64,000 bases of DNA from assembly GCA_964355975.1 (NCBI GenBank), contig CAYHFW010000002.1, positions 124,001 to 188,000 of the forward strand, in the 5' to 3' direction. The stretch is from F1-60-MAGs104 sp964355975 (GTDB lineage: Bacteria; Planctomycetota; Phycisphaerae; Phycisphaerales; SM1A02). The position numbers and the translations under genes are program-made. The notes under the pieces are model-generated. The model was not told the origin of the DNA, searched no databases, and saw only the letters and a list, made by a program, of their open reading frames with translations. Below are positions 1 through 8,719 of the stretch, piece after piece (the stretch's first letter is position 1; each line of letters starts with the position of its first letter).

Positions 1-266
1 TGCACGCGCGCAATCGTGCGATCAGGATGGACTGGATTTCCATGCACCGCGAGCCCTGAGAGTTCAAGCCCGTGATCTTTGAGGAGTGACTTGATTCGCT
101 CCTGCGCGCGACGATCGGAGAGCACCGTCGATGGCTCAAAGAACGGCTTGCCGGGATAGGCGCCAACCGGAAGTTCAATCGCGCCAAGCCCCTGCTCGGC
201 ACACAATCGAACGACTTCTTCGAGGGAACGACCAGCAAAGAGCGCAGACATCACTCCGAGTTTCAT
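1..266 (-). CDS. Sugar phosphate isomerase/epimerase-like protein, N-terminal part (runs off window)
   Basis: Reading leftward from an ATG at 266 gives 88 uninterrupted codons that run off the window edge. The product begins MKLGVMSALFAGRSLEEVV and continues with GLGAIELPVGAYPG and LELSGLAVHGNPVHPD. This is the first-strand/first-helix pattern of xylose-isomerase-like TIM barrels (AP endonuclease family 2): a short leading strand, a helix beginning SLEEVV, then an 'IEL' strand. Such enzymes isomerise or epimerise sugars or sugar phosphates using a divalent metal, but the metal ligands would lie beyond the edge, so the substrate cannot be stated. It is divergent from the secreted protein that starts at 314, leaving 47 bases for both promoters. 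Confidence in the family is fair and in any particular function low. Confidence 0.72.
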   Translation of the reverse strand, partial: MKLGVMSALFAGRSLEEVVRLCAEQGLGAIELPVGAYPGKPFFEPSTVLSDRRAQERIKSLLKDHGLELSGLAVHGNPVHPDRTIARV

Positions 267-313
267 GGTCGCGCAAGCGTATCTCGTACACTCGTGCATG
301 GGTCAGTTCATCC

Positions 314-1837
314 ATGAATCTCCGTTCAATCTTTCTTCTGGTTTCGACCGTGTGCATTGCGCTTGTCGCATCGCAAGCCGCCTGTGCCGACGACTCGACG
401 CCGCAGGCGGCGCCACCGGCGCAACCAGCACCACCAGCGACCCCCGCTGCAACTGAACCCAGCACGACACCATCTCAGGGGGCGTCGCCGAGCGCTCAGG
501 CAGCTCAGCCGAGCCCGATAGCACCTGCGAGTTCGCCGCGACGCGTGCACCTCGTCGTCGATCGCAAGAATGAATGTGGCGGCGTCGTCGTATACGAAGA
601 TGAGGATCGCATCGTCCTCGAACGGGATGGAAAGCGGAGTGAATTCAAGAAGGATGAAATTCTTGATGTGATTCCACTGATGGAGGTGCTCGCGCCAACT
701 CCAGGAGTGATTTATCGACGCGATGGAACGGGGTTCCCCGCCGACATCGTCGCAGATGACTACGACGAGGTGCGATACCAAGTCGGAGTCGTCAAGGGAA
801 CGGCGCCACGCAGTGAGGTCTACCGCGTTGCACTGAGCCGTCCATTTGAAGAGCGCTACCGAGCGATCAAAGCGACCCTCAAGAAGGACGACACCATTCG
901 CAGGCTTGCGCTGTGTGATTGGCTGATCAGCGAGGGCAAGTACATCGAGGCGCAGGCCGAACTCACGCAATTGATTGAAGATGCCAAAATGCCCGAGGCG
1001 GTCGTGCTGCTTCGACAGGTCACCGCACAACTTGCAACAACGAAGGGACGCGATCGCGCCGACTCGCCGCCGAGTGAGGCGAACGACCCGAACTACGTTC
1101 CAGATGAACCGCCACCACCGGCAAGACTGCCAACGCGCACGATGACGCCAGATGAGATCAATCTCATTCGCGTCTATGAGATTGATCTTGACCAACCGCC
1201 CAAGATCACGATTGATCACGCAGATACACGCGCGCTGCTGAGCGACTTCAGTGCAAGCCCGCTGGTTCCCACGGATGCCATCGCGCAGACGGCGCTCGTG
1301 CAAGGCGATCCGCTGCAGATTGTCAAACTCGCCTTTCAATTGAAGGCGCGCGACTTCTACAGCAAGATTCGTGTGACAAGTGAACCTGCAAGTCTCAGCG
1401 CATTTCGCCGAAAGGTGCACGATGGATGGCTGATCACGAACTGCGCAACGAGTCGCTGCCACGGCGGCTCAGATGCTGGAAAGTTTTTTCTCTTTCACCT
1501 CAACACAACCGACGCGCGCGTTCGCTACACGAACCTGCTCAATCTTTTACGCGGCACGAGCAACGGCCGACCACTCGTGAACTTTGAAGATCCGTTGCAA
1601 TCGGTCATCGTGCAGTACGCCCTGCCCGAGAGTGAGGCGACGACACCCCATCCAGCAGTGAAGGGGTGGAAGCCAGTCTTCGGCAAGAAGCTCTACCCGC
1701 AGAAACTTGAAGAGACCCTGCAGTGGATTCGTTCGATGTACCAGCCGCGCCCCGTGTATCCCATCGAATATGTTCCGCCAGACCTGACCGCTCCCCTTCC
1801 TGGATCCCCCGCGGATGCAGGCGAGCCAACGCGGTAG
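314..1837 (+). CDS. Secreted planctomycete protein with a CX4CH cytochrome-like segment
   Basis: 507 residues from the ATG at 314. An in-frame ORF extends upstream to 131, but a clear signal peptide (hydrophobic core IFLLVSTVCIALVA, cleavage near ACA-DD at about residue 25) starts at 314, and the upstream part overlaps the divergent gene. After the signal comes an Ala/Pro/Gln linker (about 27-70), a beta-rich domain (about 75-190, VVVYEDEDRIVLERDGKRSE), a helical segment resembling one TPR (about 200-245), another Pro-rich linker and a C-terminal domain from about 300. Near residue 376 is NCATSRCHGG, a Cys-X4-Cys-His arrangement. It sits where planctomycete secreted proteins often carry a c-type haem motif CXXCH. 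The protein is probably periplasmic or surface-located. Function unknown; haem binding is not established because the spacing is non-canonical. Confidence 0.8.
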   Translation: MNLRSIFLLVSTVCIALVASQAACADDSTPQAAPPAQPAPPATPAATEPSTTPSQGASPSAQAAQPSPIAPASSPRRVHLVVDRKNECGGVVVYEDEDRIVLERDGKRSEFKKDEILDVIPLMEVLAPTPGVIYRRDGTGFPADIVADDYDEVRYQVGVVKGTAPRSEVYRVALSRPFEERYRAIKATLKKDDTIRRLALCDWLISEGKYIEAQAELTQLIEDAKMPEAVVLLRQVTAQLATTKGRDRADSPPSEANDPNYVPDEPPPPARLPTRTMTPDEINLIRVYEIDLDQPPKITIDHADTRALLSDFSASPLVPTDAIAQTALVQGDPLQIVKLAFQLKARDFYSKIRVTSEPASLSAFRRKVHDGWLITNCATSRCHGGSDAGKFFLFHLNTTDARVRYTNLLNLLRGTSNGRPLVNFEDPLQSVIVQYALPESEATTPHPAVKGWKPVFGKKLYPQKLEETLQWIRSMYQPRPVYPIEYVPPDLTAPLPGSPADAGEPTR

Positions 1838-1909
1838 CACGCTGCTGCGATTGGTGCGCCTTCTTTGCAAAGAGCGGGATTCTGCACGACGCCTGTTCGT
1901 TTGCGTACC

Positions 1910-2004
1910 CGCGGCGGAATCTTCGCTCGCGCGAGTTCTCGAGACGAGCAAGTCTGCGCAGCTCGGCGAGAGCTGTCTGAGCCCCGAGTGAAGATTCCAT
2001 CGCG
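1910..2004. repeat. Dispersed palindromic element, module B, copy 1
   Basis: 95 bases. It begins CGCGGCGGAATCTTC and ends GAAGATTCCATCGCG, so the ends form an imperfect 15-base inverted repeat. Inside is a second, nested inverted repeat around the conserved core AAGTCTGCGCA (ACGAGC before it, GCTCGGC after). The flanks CGTACC (left) and ATCGCGCT (right) are also largely shared with the other copies. Confidence 0.85.
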
Positions 2005-2062
2005 ATCGCGCTGGATTGGCGTCCTGCTGCCTTGGCGTCTTGTCATCTCTCGCTTGCGTACC

Positions 2063-2158
2063 CGCGGCGGAATCTTCGCTCGCGCGAGTTCCCGAGTCGA
2101 GCAAGTCTGCGCAGCTCGGCGAGGGCTGTTTGAGCGCCGAGTGAAGCATTCCGCCGCG
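2063..2158. repeat. Dispersed palindromic element, module B, copy 2
   Basis: 96 bases, only 58 bases downstream of copy 1 and in the same orientation. The left end is CGCGGCGGAATCTTC and the right end GAAGCATTCCGCCGCG. The terminal pairing is nearly complete, with one inserted base on the right side. The core AAGTCTGCGCAGCTCGGCGAG matches copy 1. The tandem arrangement suggests local duplication or preferred insertion beside an existing copy. Confidence 0.85.
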
Positions 2159-2295
2159 ATCACGCTGCCTTGGTGAATTGCCCTCGCGCTCTCGCTAGAT
2201 TGCTGTCTTGCTATCCCGCGCCCGCACCGGTTGAACGTGCCGCCCTCACGCTGCCCTGAGCGCGCCGTAGACTTGCACGCCCGACGAAAGCACCC

Positions 2296-4263
2296 ATGAA
2301 ACACACCGCATTCACCATCGTTGCCACGCTCGCCGCTTCTCTCGTGATCGCTGGATGCGAAGACCCAACGATCGCGCAGCGCGATGCTGCGCAAGTGCAG
2401 ATCACTGATGCTGCCGAATCAATCGCGCTCGCGGCACGACGTGCCAGCCTCGATCGGGTGGCGGCAGCCGAAGATCTTCGCGCCGCTGGACGCAGAGCGA
2501 ATTCGATCTCGGATGCCTCCGCGGCACAGCAGCAAGCGGCGGCTGGCCTCGTCGCCACCGCCACAACCCAAGCAGCCCTGCTTGAACTCGCTCGCGCGGC
2601 GCAACTCGAGAGTGCCAATCGCGCAAGCCGTTCGCTCGCCCTCGCGTTGACACACGTCGCCGACGACATGAATCTCTTGCTCCAGGCTCAGAAAGAGTCT
2701 GGGCTCGAGGCGGCGGCAGCGGCCCTCGGTCAGGCGCAGTCGATGGTCAATGCGCAGAGCAGTGCGCTCGCGTCAGCACACGGATCACTCGAGTCAGATG
2801 TCGCAGCGCTGAAGTCACGCCACGACGCATCGCTCGCACAAGCGCAAGAGATCTTGATTGCAGCAGAAGAACTTCGTCAAAGTGGACTCTCCGCTGGGCG
2901 CGGACAAATCATGGTGATCGCCGCGCAAGCTGGAGAGAAACGCGACGAGGCGCGCGTGATCCAATCCGAGGCTGCACAGAGCAGCGTCGAAGCGACCGCC
3001 CGCCAAGGTGAGTTGCGTCTTGCCGCAAGCGTCGCGCAGAGCGCATCGCGACAAGCCGAAGCCGTAACGAGTGCACTTGAATCAATCAAAGAGATGCAGT
3101 CAAGTTTCGACAAGAGCGCTGCACAGGGCACCGAAGTCATCGCGAACTTGCGCGAGAGCGTTGAGGCGATCGTCGCGGGCACGGATTCGCTCAAGCATCC
3201 AGAATTGACTGGTTGTTACGAGCGAGCGCTCGCAGACCTCGAATCTGCAGAGTCGTCAGCGCGTCGCAGCGGAACTGCGGCGAGCGCAGTAAACAACGTG
3301 CTTTCGATGCGCGCTCGCGCGCTGCTTGCGCGCGGCGAAGGCGAGTTTCAGACTGCGCTCTTGTTGAACTCTCTCTCTGGAAGCCCAAGCATGGGCGCTC
3401 TCAGCGGCGCCCTCGGCGAGGATGCACAGAAGGCGCTGACGAAGGCCCAGGCATCAACCACCGAGGCGCTTGAGGTCTACGCGACACTGAAAGAAGCACT
3501 CGCAAATGGACCGAGCAACAATAAGGAAGTCGCGGCTCTCTCAACGACGATCGAACGCGTTGTGACAACAGTCAAGATGCCGACCTTTGAGATTTCAGCA
3601 GATGCCGCACCGAAGAAAGCAACAGCTCAGGCCGAGAAGAGTGCACCGAGCCCCTCTGACGGTGAGCCCTCGGCAGCAGTCGATTCGCCGGGACCACCCT
3701 GCGCGAGCGCGGATGCTCTTGCAGCATTCATCGCATCGACCTCGACGCAGCCGAGCAACGCCATTCGAATCGACGAGTGCTTGATCGCGCTCACCCCAGG
3801 AGGGAAGCAACTCCAATCTGCAATCTTTGACGCGGTGAAGGCGATGGGCGCGCTGCAGCGGGCAATAAAAGAAAAGTTTCCGAAGAGTGATCTTGCTCCG
3901 ACCGGATTGCTGGGTCCTGGATCGCTCGAGACTGTGGTTTCGGATGCCACCGAGGAGAGCGCGACCATCGCGATTGGCGGAGCGCGCGGTTCAATTCCAT
4001 TTCAAGGGGTGAACAGCGATGGAGAGTGGAAGCTTGATCTTGACGCAACTGCCGAATCGATGGATGGCGCGATGCTGATGCAACTCTCGATGGCGGGCAA
4101 GATGTTTCAGAAACTCGTAGACGCAATCAATGAAACCACTGCGAAGATTCAGAGCGGCGAACTCGATTCAGCCGAGTCCGTGCAAGCCGCCCTCCAAGAT
4201 GCGACGAAAGCGATGATGGGTGGCCTGGGTGGTGGTGGCGGACCGCCCCCCGACTCAAACTAA
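2296..4263 (+). CDS. Large alanine-rich lipoprotein with long helical region
   Basis: 655 residues. The N-terminus has a lipoprotein signal ending in the lipobox IAGC, with the lipidated Cys at residue 21, so export and membrane anchoring are expected. Residues about 30-400 are strongly Ala/Ser/Gln/Glu-rich without Pro or Gly breaks, predicting long alpha-helices or coiled coil (many AAEDLR, SAAQQQAAA and LESDVAALKS stretches). Then comes a Pro/Ser/Ala linker (about 440-470), a small mixed domain containing SIPFQGVNSDGEWKLDLD (about 560-590), and a Gly-rich tail ending GGGGGPPPDSN. The stop overlaps the convergent queG stop by four bases. I do not recognise a family. The helical design suggests a structural or spacer role in the envelope, which is inference only. 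Confidence 0.85.
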   Translation: MKHTAFTIVATLAASLVIAGCEDPTIAQRDAAQVQITDAAESIALAARRASLDRVAAAEDLRAAGRRANSISDASAAQQQAAAGLVATATTQAALLELARAAQLESANRASRSLALALTHVADDMNLLLQAQKESGLEAAAAALGQAQSMVNAQSSALASAHGSLESDVAALKSRHDASLAQAQEILIAAEELRQSGLSAGRGQIMVIAAQAGEKRDEARVIQSEAAQSSVEATARQGELRLAASVAQSASRQAEAVTSALESIKEMQSSFDKSAAQGTEVIANLRESVEAIVAGTDSLKHPELTGCYERALADLESAESSARRSGTAASAVNNVLSMRARALLARGEGEFQTALLLNSLSGSPSMGALSGALGEDAQKALTKAQASTTEALEVYATLKEALANGPSNNKEVAALSTTIERVVTTVKMPTFEISADAAPKKATAQAEKSAPSPSDGEPSAAVDSPGPPCASADALAAFIASTSTQPSNAIRIDECLIALTPGGKQLQSAIFDAVKAMGALQRAIKEKFPKSDLAPTGLLGPGSLETVVSDATEESATIAIGGARGSIPFQGVNSDGEWKLDLDATAESMDGAMLMQLSMAGKMFQKLVDAINETTAKIQSGELDSAESVQAALQDATKAMMGGLGGGGGPPPDSN

Positions 4264-5417
4264 CGCGAGACATCAGCGCGTCGCGCGAATCGTGCGAGCA
4301 CTTCTTGCGCAGCACTGCGCACCATCTGATCTTCGCAGGCATCGGCGGCGATCTGGCTGAGTCGTTGCAAGAGATCAAGATCACTCGCGCGCTCAAGCAC
4401 CTCGAGCGCACACCAGACGGCATTGCGTCGAAGTTGGGTGATGCGAACACGATTGAGCGCACTCGGGCCGAACGCTGCGCGACGCGTCGGCTCATCCCAC
4501 CCGAGAACCTGCTTGAGCGAGAATGCCGCGTTTCTTCCGTCGTATTCTGGATGAAACCCGAGGCGCTTTGAAAGGCGTGTCGGCTGGTTGTGCGGGCACA
4601 CCTCTTGGCAGATGTCGCACCCGAGCAGCCAATCTTGCGCCTTGGATGCGACTTCTGGGTCGGCCATCCCACGCTCTTCGATCGTGATACCGCTGATACA
4701 TCGCGCACCATCGACCGACCATGGCGTGATCGCCTGCGTGGGACACGCATCGATGCAGCGCGTGCATGTTCCGCACGGATCAGCATCGATGGCTGGCGGC
4801 GCAGTGCGCACACTCAAGCGTGCCGTGGTGATGTAGCAAGCGAGCAAGACCCATGACCCGAGTTGCGGCGCGATCAACAGTGTGTGCTTGCCGATGCGGC
4901 CGACGCCGGCTCGCTGCGCCATTTCGCGCTCCATGACCGGCTCGATGTCGCAGCAGACTTTTCCGCGGCATCCTGGCAATGCCGTTTCGATCTCACGCTG
5001 CAGCCGTCGCAATCGCTTCTTGATGCGGCGGTGATAGTCGCGGCCGCGTGCGTAACGCGCGGTGCGCCCAGCAGATTCTTGAACTCCGGTCTCGCTGTTC
5101 TGCACGGTGACGGGACGCGCATCGGGGCGCCCATCGTGGTAACGGTCGGCCACCACGATGATGCTCTGCGCACCCACGACTAGTTTTGCTGGGTCGAGGC
5201 GTACAGCGATGTTGTCAGCCATCCACGCCATCGGTCCATGCTTGCCAGCCGCGAGCCACGCATGCAACTCTTCGCCGCGCACACACGCAGAGGCGTCGCA
5301 GATTCCAACCGCCGCAAATCCAAGTTGAAGCGCGCGCGCGCGTGCCCATTCAGCGAGTCGATCGCTGTCATTCGCATCCGTGGGACAGAGCAATGTGTGC
5401 GCGTCGTGAGCGTGCAT
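4260..5417 (-). CDS. queG: Epoxyqueuosine reductase
   Basis: 385 residues. QueG reduces epoxyqueuosine in tRNA to queuosine, using cobalamin and two [4Fe-4S] clusters in the cytosol. Seen here: an N-terminal GFAAVGICD segment, the RYARGRDYHRRIKKRL region, VGRIGKHTLLI, and two ferredoxin-like cluster motifs, CGTCTRCIDACP and CDICQEVCPHN. A longer frame exists up to 5480, but the ATG at 5417 is one base after the hpnE stop (5419), so this start fits tight coupling in the hpnC-D-E-queG run. An earlier start would lie inside hpnE. The C-terminus has HEAT-like helices (VWCALEVLERASDLDLLQ). The stop codon overlaps the stop of the convergent lipoprotein gene. Confidence 0.95.
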   Translation of the reverse strand: MHAHDAHTLLCPTDANDSDRLAEWARARALQLGFAAVGICDASACVRGEELHAWLAAGKHGPMAWMADNIAVRLDPAKLVVGAQSIIVVADRYHDGRPDARPVTVQNSETGVQESAGRTARYARGRDYHRRIKKRLRRLQREIETALPGCRGKVCCDIEPVMEREMAQRAGVGRIGKHTLLIAPQLGSWVLLACYITTARLSVRTAPPAIDADPCGTCTRCIDACPTQAITPWSVDGARCISGITIEERGMADPEVASKAQDWLLGCDICQEVCPHNQPTRLSKRLGFHPEYDGRNAAFSLKQVLGWDEPTRRAAFGPSALNRVRITQLRRNAVWCALEVLERASDLDLLQRLSQIAADACEDQMVRSAAQEVLARFARRADVSR

Positions 5418-5418
5418 C

Positions 5419-6807
5419 TCAGAGCCCGAGCAGGCGGGCGAGCGCGGCGGGCGGAACATCGGCGATGAGCCCGCGTCCACCGATCACTCCTTGCGCGGCG
5501 AGATACCCACTGCGCACCGCACCCTCCATTGTTGCTGGCCAGTCGGTCGCGCACCAATCCCCTGCAATGAAAAGATTGTTGATGCCACCACGCACTCCAT
5601 CGGCGCAAGCGCGCGGGCGCAGCGCATCGATGCCTGGAGTGCACGCGAATGTTGCACGCTTCTCTTTCACGGTGCGCACCGCCACGGGGTCGAGTCCCGC
5701 AGTCGACGGCAGTGCCCAGTGAATGTCACGCATGATGCGCGCGGAGATCTCGGACTCATCGAGTTCCATCCAATCGTCGGCACTGCTGACGACCGCATGC
5801 ACATGAAAGCGTCCTTGCGAGTCGCGCCCCTTGTCGAAGAGCCAGTGCGTCGCACGCCCTGGAAGGACGAGATGCGGGGTGGTCAGTATTGGCTGCGAAA
5901 AGAAGAGATGCGCCCCGAGAATTGGACTGAACTCAAACTCGTCGAGGCGCGCGAGTCGCCCGTCGGCAGTACGCAGAACTTGCGAACAGAGCTTTGCGAG
6001 ACGGTCAGGGGGCAGTGCGACGACGACCGCCGATGCTTCGACGACTCCTTCATCGGTGACGACGCCAGTGATACGGCGTCCATCGAACGCCAATGCGAGA
6101 GCGCTGACTCCCATGCGCAGCGCACCACCGCCCTGCTCAAGGATTGTTTGCGCTGAGTCATAGAGTGACCAGAGGGGGATGCGTGAGAGTCCCATGACTG
6201 GGCTCCACGAATCCTGCAAGAATCCCCCTTGAAAGACGTACATCGCGTGAAACGCATCTGTGCGCGCGCACGGGACATTGCATGCGCTCGTGACGATGGG
6301 TTCCCAGAAGAGTTCGCGTGACCGCTCGGTCTGTTTCGTCTCATCAAGAAACGATGCGAAGGATCTCCCGCGCCATGCTTCGCGCCCATCGCGTCCGAGG
6401 CGGATCAACCGCCACATCGCCCGCGCAATCGACCGCTTGTCAGCGCGGTTCAGAAAACGCAAGCGAAGAAAACTCATTGTGAAATGCGCTGGCGCTGCAA
6501 GTCGCCCAGGGCACATCACATCATGTGAATGCGGCGGATTCGCCCACCAGATGCGGCGATGCCACTCGATGTTCGAGAGCACCCCGAGGCGTTCGTAGAG
6601 ATCGATGAGGTTGGTGCAACTCCCCATGAGCACGTGCTGACAGTTGTCGAGCACCTCTTCACTTCGAGGATCGACAAAACTTGTCGCGCGCCCACCGAGT
6701 TTCTTGCGCGACTCGAGCAGCACGACTTTTCTTCCCCCGTCGATCAGTCGCACCGCGGCGGCAATGCCCGCCAATCCCCCTCCTACCACCACAACTGGTG
6801 GCATCAT
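5419..6807 (-). CDS. hpnE: Hydroxysqualene dehydroxylase
   Basis: 462 residues. HpnE is an FAD-dependent amine-oxidase-fold enzyme that reduces hydroxysqualene to squalene, the last step of the HpnCDE route. Seen: the dinucleotide-binding start VVVVGGGLAGIAAAVRL, then LLESRKKLGGRATSF and DNCQHVLMGSC (typical of this subfamily), a second FAD contact VVVALPPDRLAKL, and the C-terminal FAD-binding signature NLFIAGDWCATDWPATMEGA. Its start overlaps the hpnD stop by four bases (ATGA, 6804-6807), and its stop abuts queG. Gene order and spacing indicate one transcript running from hpnC to queG. Length is normal for the family. Confidence 0.96.
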   Translation of the reverse strand: MMPPVVVVGGGLAGIAAAVRLIDGGRKVVLLESRKKLGGRATSFVDPRSEEVLDNCQHVLMGSCTNLIDLYERLGVLSNIEWHRRIWWANPPHSHDVMCPGRLAAPAHFTMSFLRLRFLNRADKRSIARAMWRLIRLGRDGREAWRGRSFASFLDETKQTERSRELFWEPIVTSACNVPCARTDAFHAMYVFQGGFLQDSWSPVMGLSRIPLWSLYDSAQTILEQGGGALRMGVSALALAFDGRRITGVVTDEGVVEASAVVVALPPDRLAKLCSQVLRTADGRLARLDEFEFSPILGAHLFFSQPILTTPHLVLPGRATHWLFDKGRDSQGRFHVHAVVSSADDWMELDESEISARIMRDIHWALPSTAGLDPVAVRTVKEKRATFACTPGIDALRPRACADGVRGGINNLFIAGDWCATDWPATMEGAVRSGYLAAQGVIGGRGLIADVPPAALARLLGL

Positions 6808-7691
6808 GCGCCACCACCCATTGAGCGAGCGCGCAAGCCGATGAGAACCTTGCGCAGGGTCGAGAGTGCAACGCGCTCGCGGACGATTCGCGATGGGTCT
6901 CTGGCAATCCGTTCGAGCAATTGTCGGTAGATCTCAGTCATCGCTCGCAGCGTCGGTCGACACGCTGGGGTCACCATTCGATCAAGCGGCGCGCTGCGAA
7001 CAAAGTGTTCACGTGCAAGGGAGATCATTCCACCGACGAGGTTGGCACACGCTTCAGGGTTGGACCAGCGGCAGAGTTCTTGCGCAGAGATGCCAACGCG
7101 CGCAAACTCAGACGCGGGGATGTAGACGCGATCGCGCTCGACATCTTCGACGATGTCGCGCACGATGTTTGTGAGCTGAAAGGCAATCCCGCGGTCGACC
7201 GCCAGCGCAATCGCTGCGGGATCGTCGTATCCCCAGATGCGCACACAGACGCAACCGACGGTGCTCGCAACTTGGGTGCAGTACGTTCGCAACTCGTTCC
7301 AATCTTGCAATCGGCGCGGTTGAAGATCTGCCAGTTGCCCATCGAGCATTGAATGAAAGTCAGATGCATCGAGCGCGTACTCACGCGCAACAACTGCAAG
7401 CACCTGCCAGACCGACGAGCCGTCAACCGCACGACCCGCGAGCGCCTCGTCAGTTGCTGCACGGAAGGCTGCAACGCGCTCCGCACGCTCCTCCTGATTT
7501 GAAAGCGCGCCGTCGGCGATGTCGTCTGCTTCGCGCATCCATGCATAGATCGCGTACATAGCCGATCGCCGCGGCTCGGGTGTCAGGCGCAATCCCCAGT
7601 AGAAATTTCCTGCGCGGGTGCGTGTGATATCGCGACAGTCGGCGACCGCCTTTCGAATCTGAGGATCACTTGTCAATGCGCTCGCGATCAT
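6804..7691 (-). CDS. hpnD: Presqualene diphosphate synthase
   Basis: 295 residues, trans-isoprenyl diphosphate synthase fold. HpnD condenses two farnesyl diphosphates to presqualene diphosphate. Seen: NFYWGLRLTPEPRR, the first Asp-rich motif READDIADG (about residues 53-61) and the second Asp-rich motif FQLTNIVRDIVEDVERDRVY with YIP following. The positions and the YxP tail are typical of the squalene/phytoene synthase family. Placement between hpnC and hpnE supports HpnD rather than a phytoene synthase. Four-base overlaps on both sides (7688-7691 and 6804-6807) imply translational coupling. Confidence 0.95.
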   Translation of the reverse strand: MIASALTSDPQIRKAVADCRDITRTRAGNFYWGLRLTPEPRRSAMYAIYAWMREADDIADGALSNQEERAERVAAFRAATDEALAGRAVDGSSVWQVLAVVAREYALDASDFHSMLDGQLADLQPRRLQDWNELRTYCTQVASTVGCVCVRIWGYDDPAAIALAVDRGIAFQLTNIVRDIVEDVERDRVYIPASEFARVGISAQELCRWSNPEACANLVGGMISLAREHFVRSAPLDRMVTPACRPTLRAMTEIYRQLLERIARDPSRIVRERVALSTLRKVLIGLRARSMGGGA

Positions 7692-8659
7692 GAAACCAAC
7701 TCGTTCGCCTCAATCGCGCGCCTGCCCCACCAGCGCGCCCGTCCAACGAGCAGCAGTTTGGAGAACTTTGAGAGTGTGGGGCGCGCGAGACATGTCTCGT
7801 AGTTCCACGCTTCGATCTGGCGCAATGTGCCCGTGCCCCCCGCAAGAAAGAGCCAGATCAGCGGACGGTGCGCGGGCTGCAACATCCCGAGAAGTTTGGC
7901 ACCAGACTCAAAGAGCGTCCATGTCTTGATGCTCTGCGCACGCATCGCCTCGCGCCACTCGGCAAGAAACGTTCGGTCGGGCGCGTATCCAATGCGACAG
8001 GTCGCGCCGAGGCGCTCTTCAAAGCGTTCCGAACTCCAGCAATCACTCGGCAGATAGATGCGGTTGCGTTCGAGATAATCGCGGCGCACATCCTGCCAAT
8101 GATTGGTCAGTTGCAGTGCCGTGCAGATTGCATCGCTCGCAGCAAATGCCGCCGCGTCTCGCCGCTCGCCAAGCACCATCAACACGAGCCGTCCCACAGG
8201 ATCGGCGCTCAGTTTGCAATAACCCAACAGTTCTTCCCACGAGGCATATCTGTTCTTGACTTGATCGCTCTCGAATGCGGTGATGAGATCGTGAAACGGA
8301 TCTGCGGGCAGATTGTGCCGCTCGATGGTCGTGCGGAGTGCCACAAACACTGGATGGCTTGCCGTCCCAGCAAAGCATGCTTCGAGGCTGCTTCGCCACC
8401 ACCCCAGAAGTTCGGTTGCCCGCGCTGGCGATCCCATCTCATCACCAAGATCGTCGGCCACTCGGCAGAACGCATACACGGCAGCGAAATCATCGACGCG
8501 ATCGGCGGGCACCAATGCACTGAGCACCGAAAAATTCTCTCCATGCGTCTTGGTCAGATCGCTGCACCAAGCGCGCGCTTGCGCGAGTGTGGCAACTTTT
8601 GCACTTGTGGGTCCGTACTCCGCCAGACCAACCGTTGGCTCGCCGCGCGTGACGCTCAT
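7688..8659 (-). CDS. hpnC: Hydroxysqualene synthase
   Basis: 323 residues, homologous to HpnD. HpnC converts presqualene diphosphate to hydroxysqualene. Seen: HGENFSVLSALVP, the first Asp-rich motif FCRVADDLGDE, a central LLGYCKLSADPVGRLVL and the second Asp-rich motif QLTNHWQDVRRDYLERNRIYLP. It is the first gene of the minus-strand operon hpnC-hpnD-hpnE-queG. Its start at 8659 is 60 bases from the divergent ispH start, so one short intergenic region must serve both directions. I could not pick out convincing promoter hexamers there. Confidence 0.95.
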   Translation of the reverse strand: MSVTRGEPTVGLAEYGPTSAKVATLAQARAWCSDLTKTHGENFSVLSALVPADRVDDFAAVYAFCRVADDLGDEMGSPARATELLGWWRSSLEACFAGTASHPVFVALRTTIERHNLPADPFHDLITAFESDQVKNRYASWEELLGYCKLSADPVGRLVLMVLGERRDAAAFAASDAICTALQLTNHWQDVRRDYLERNRIYLPSDCWSSERFEERLGATCRIGYAPDRTFLAEWREAMRAQSIKTWTLFESGAKLLGMLQPAHRPLIWLFLAGGTGTLRQIEAWNYETCLARPTLSKFSKLLLVGRARWWGRRAIEANELVS

Positions 8660-8719
8660 GGATCGCTCAGACTACACCGCCAAAGAAGAGAGTGCGAAGG
8701 CTATGATCACGAACCACCC

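Larger units (their letters stand above)
1838..2295. other. Non-coding gap with two palindromic repeat copies
   Basis: 458 bases between two same-strand genes. It contains two full copies of module B of a dispersed palindromic element (1910-2004 and 2063-2158). Around 1859-1880 there is a shortened look-alike of module A (TTCTTTGCAAAGAG followed by CGGGATT). Open frames on both strands here come from the repeat sequence; they recur in the other repeat clusters and show no start signals. Bases 2165-2295 hold the presumed promoter and leader of the lipoprotein gene, but I see no convincing hexamers. Confidence 0.7.

Noticed and set aside
326..1462. Long minus-strand open frame (378 codons) opposite the secreted protein gene
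   Set aside because: Shadow of the plus-strand gene caused by GC-biased codon use; it has no protein-like motif, no start signal, and the plus-strand frame has a signal peptide and sensible domains.
7868..8719. 284-codon upstream extension of ispH
   Set aside because: Antisense to hpnC; the family-conserved start MKILLANPRGFCAGV at 8720 is the natural beginning.
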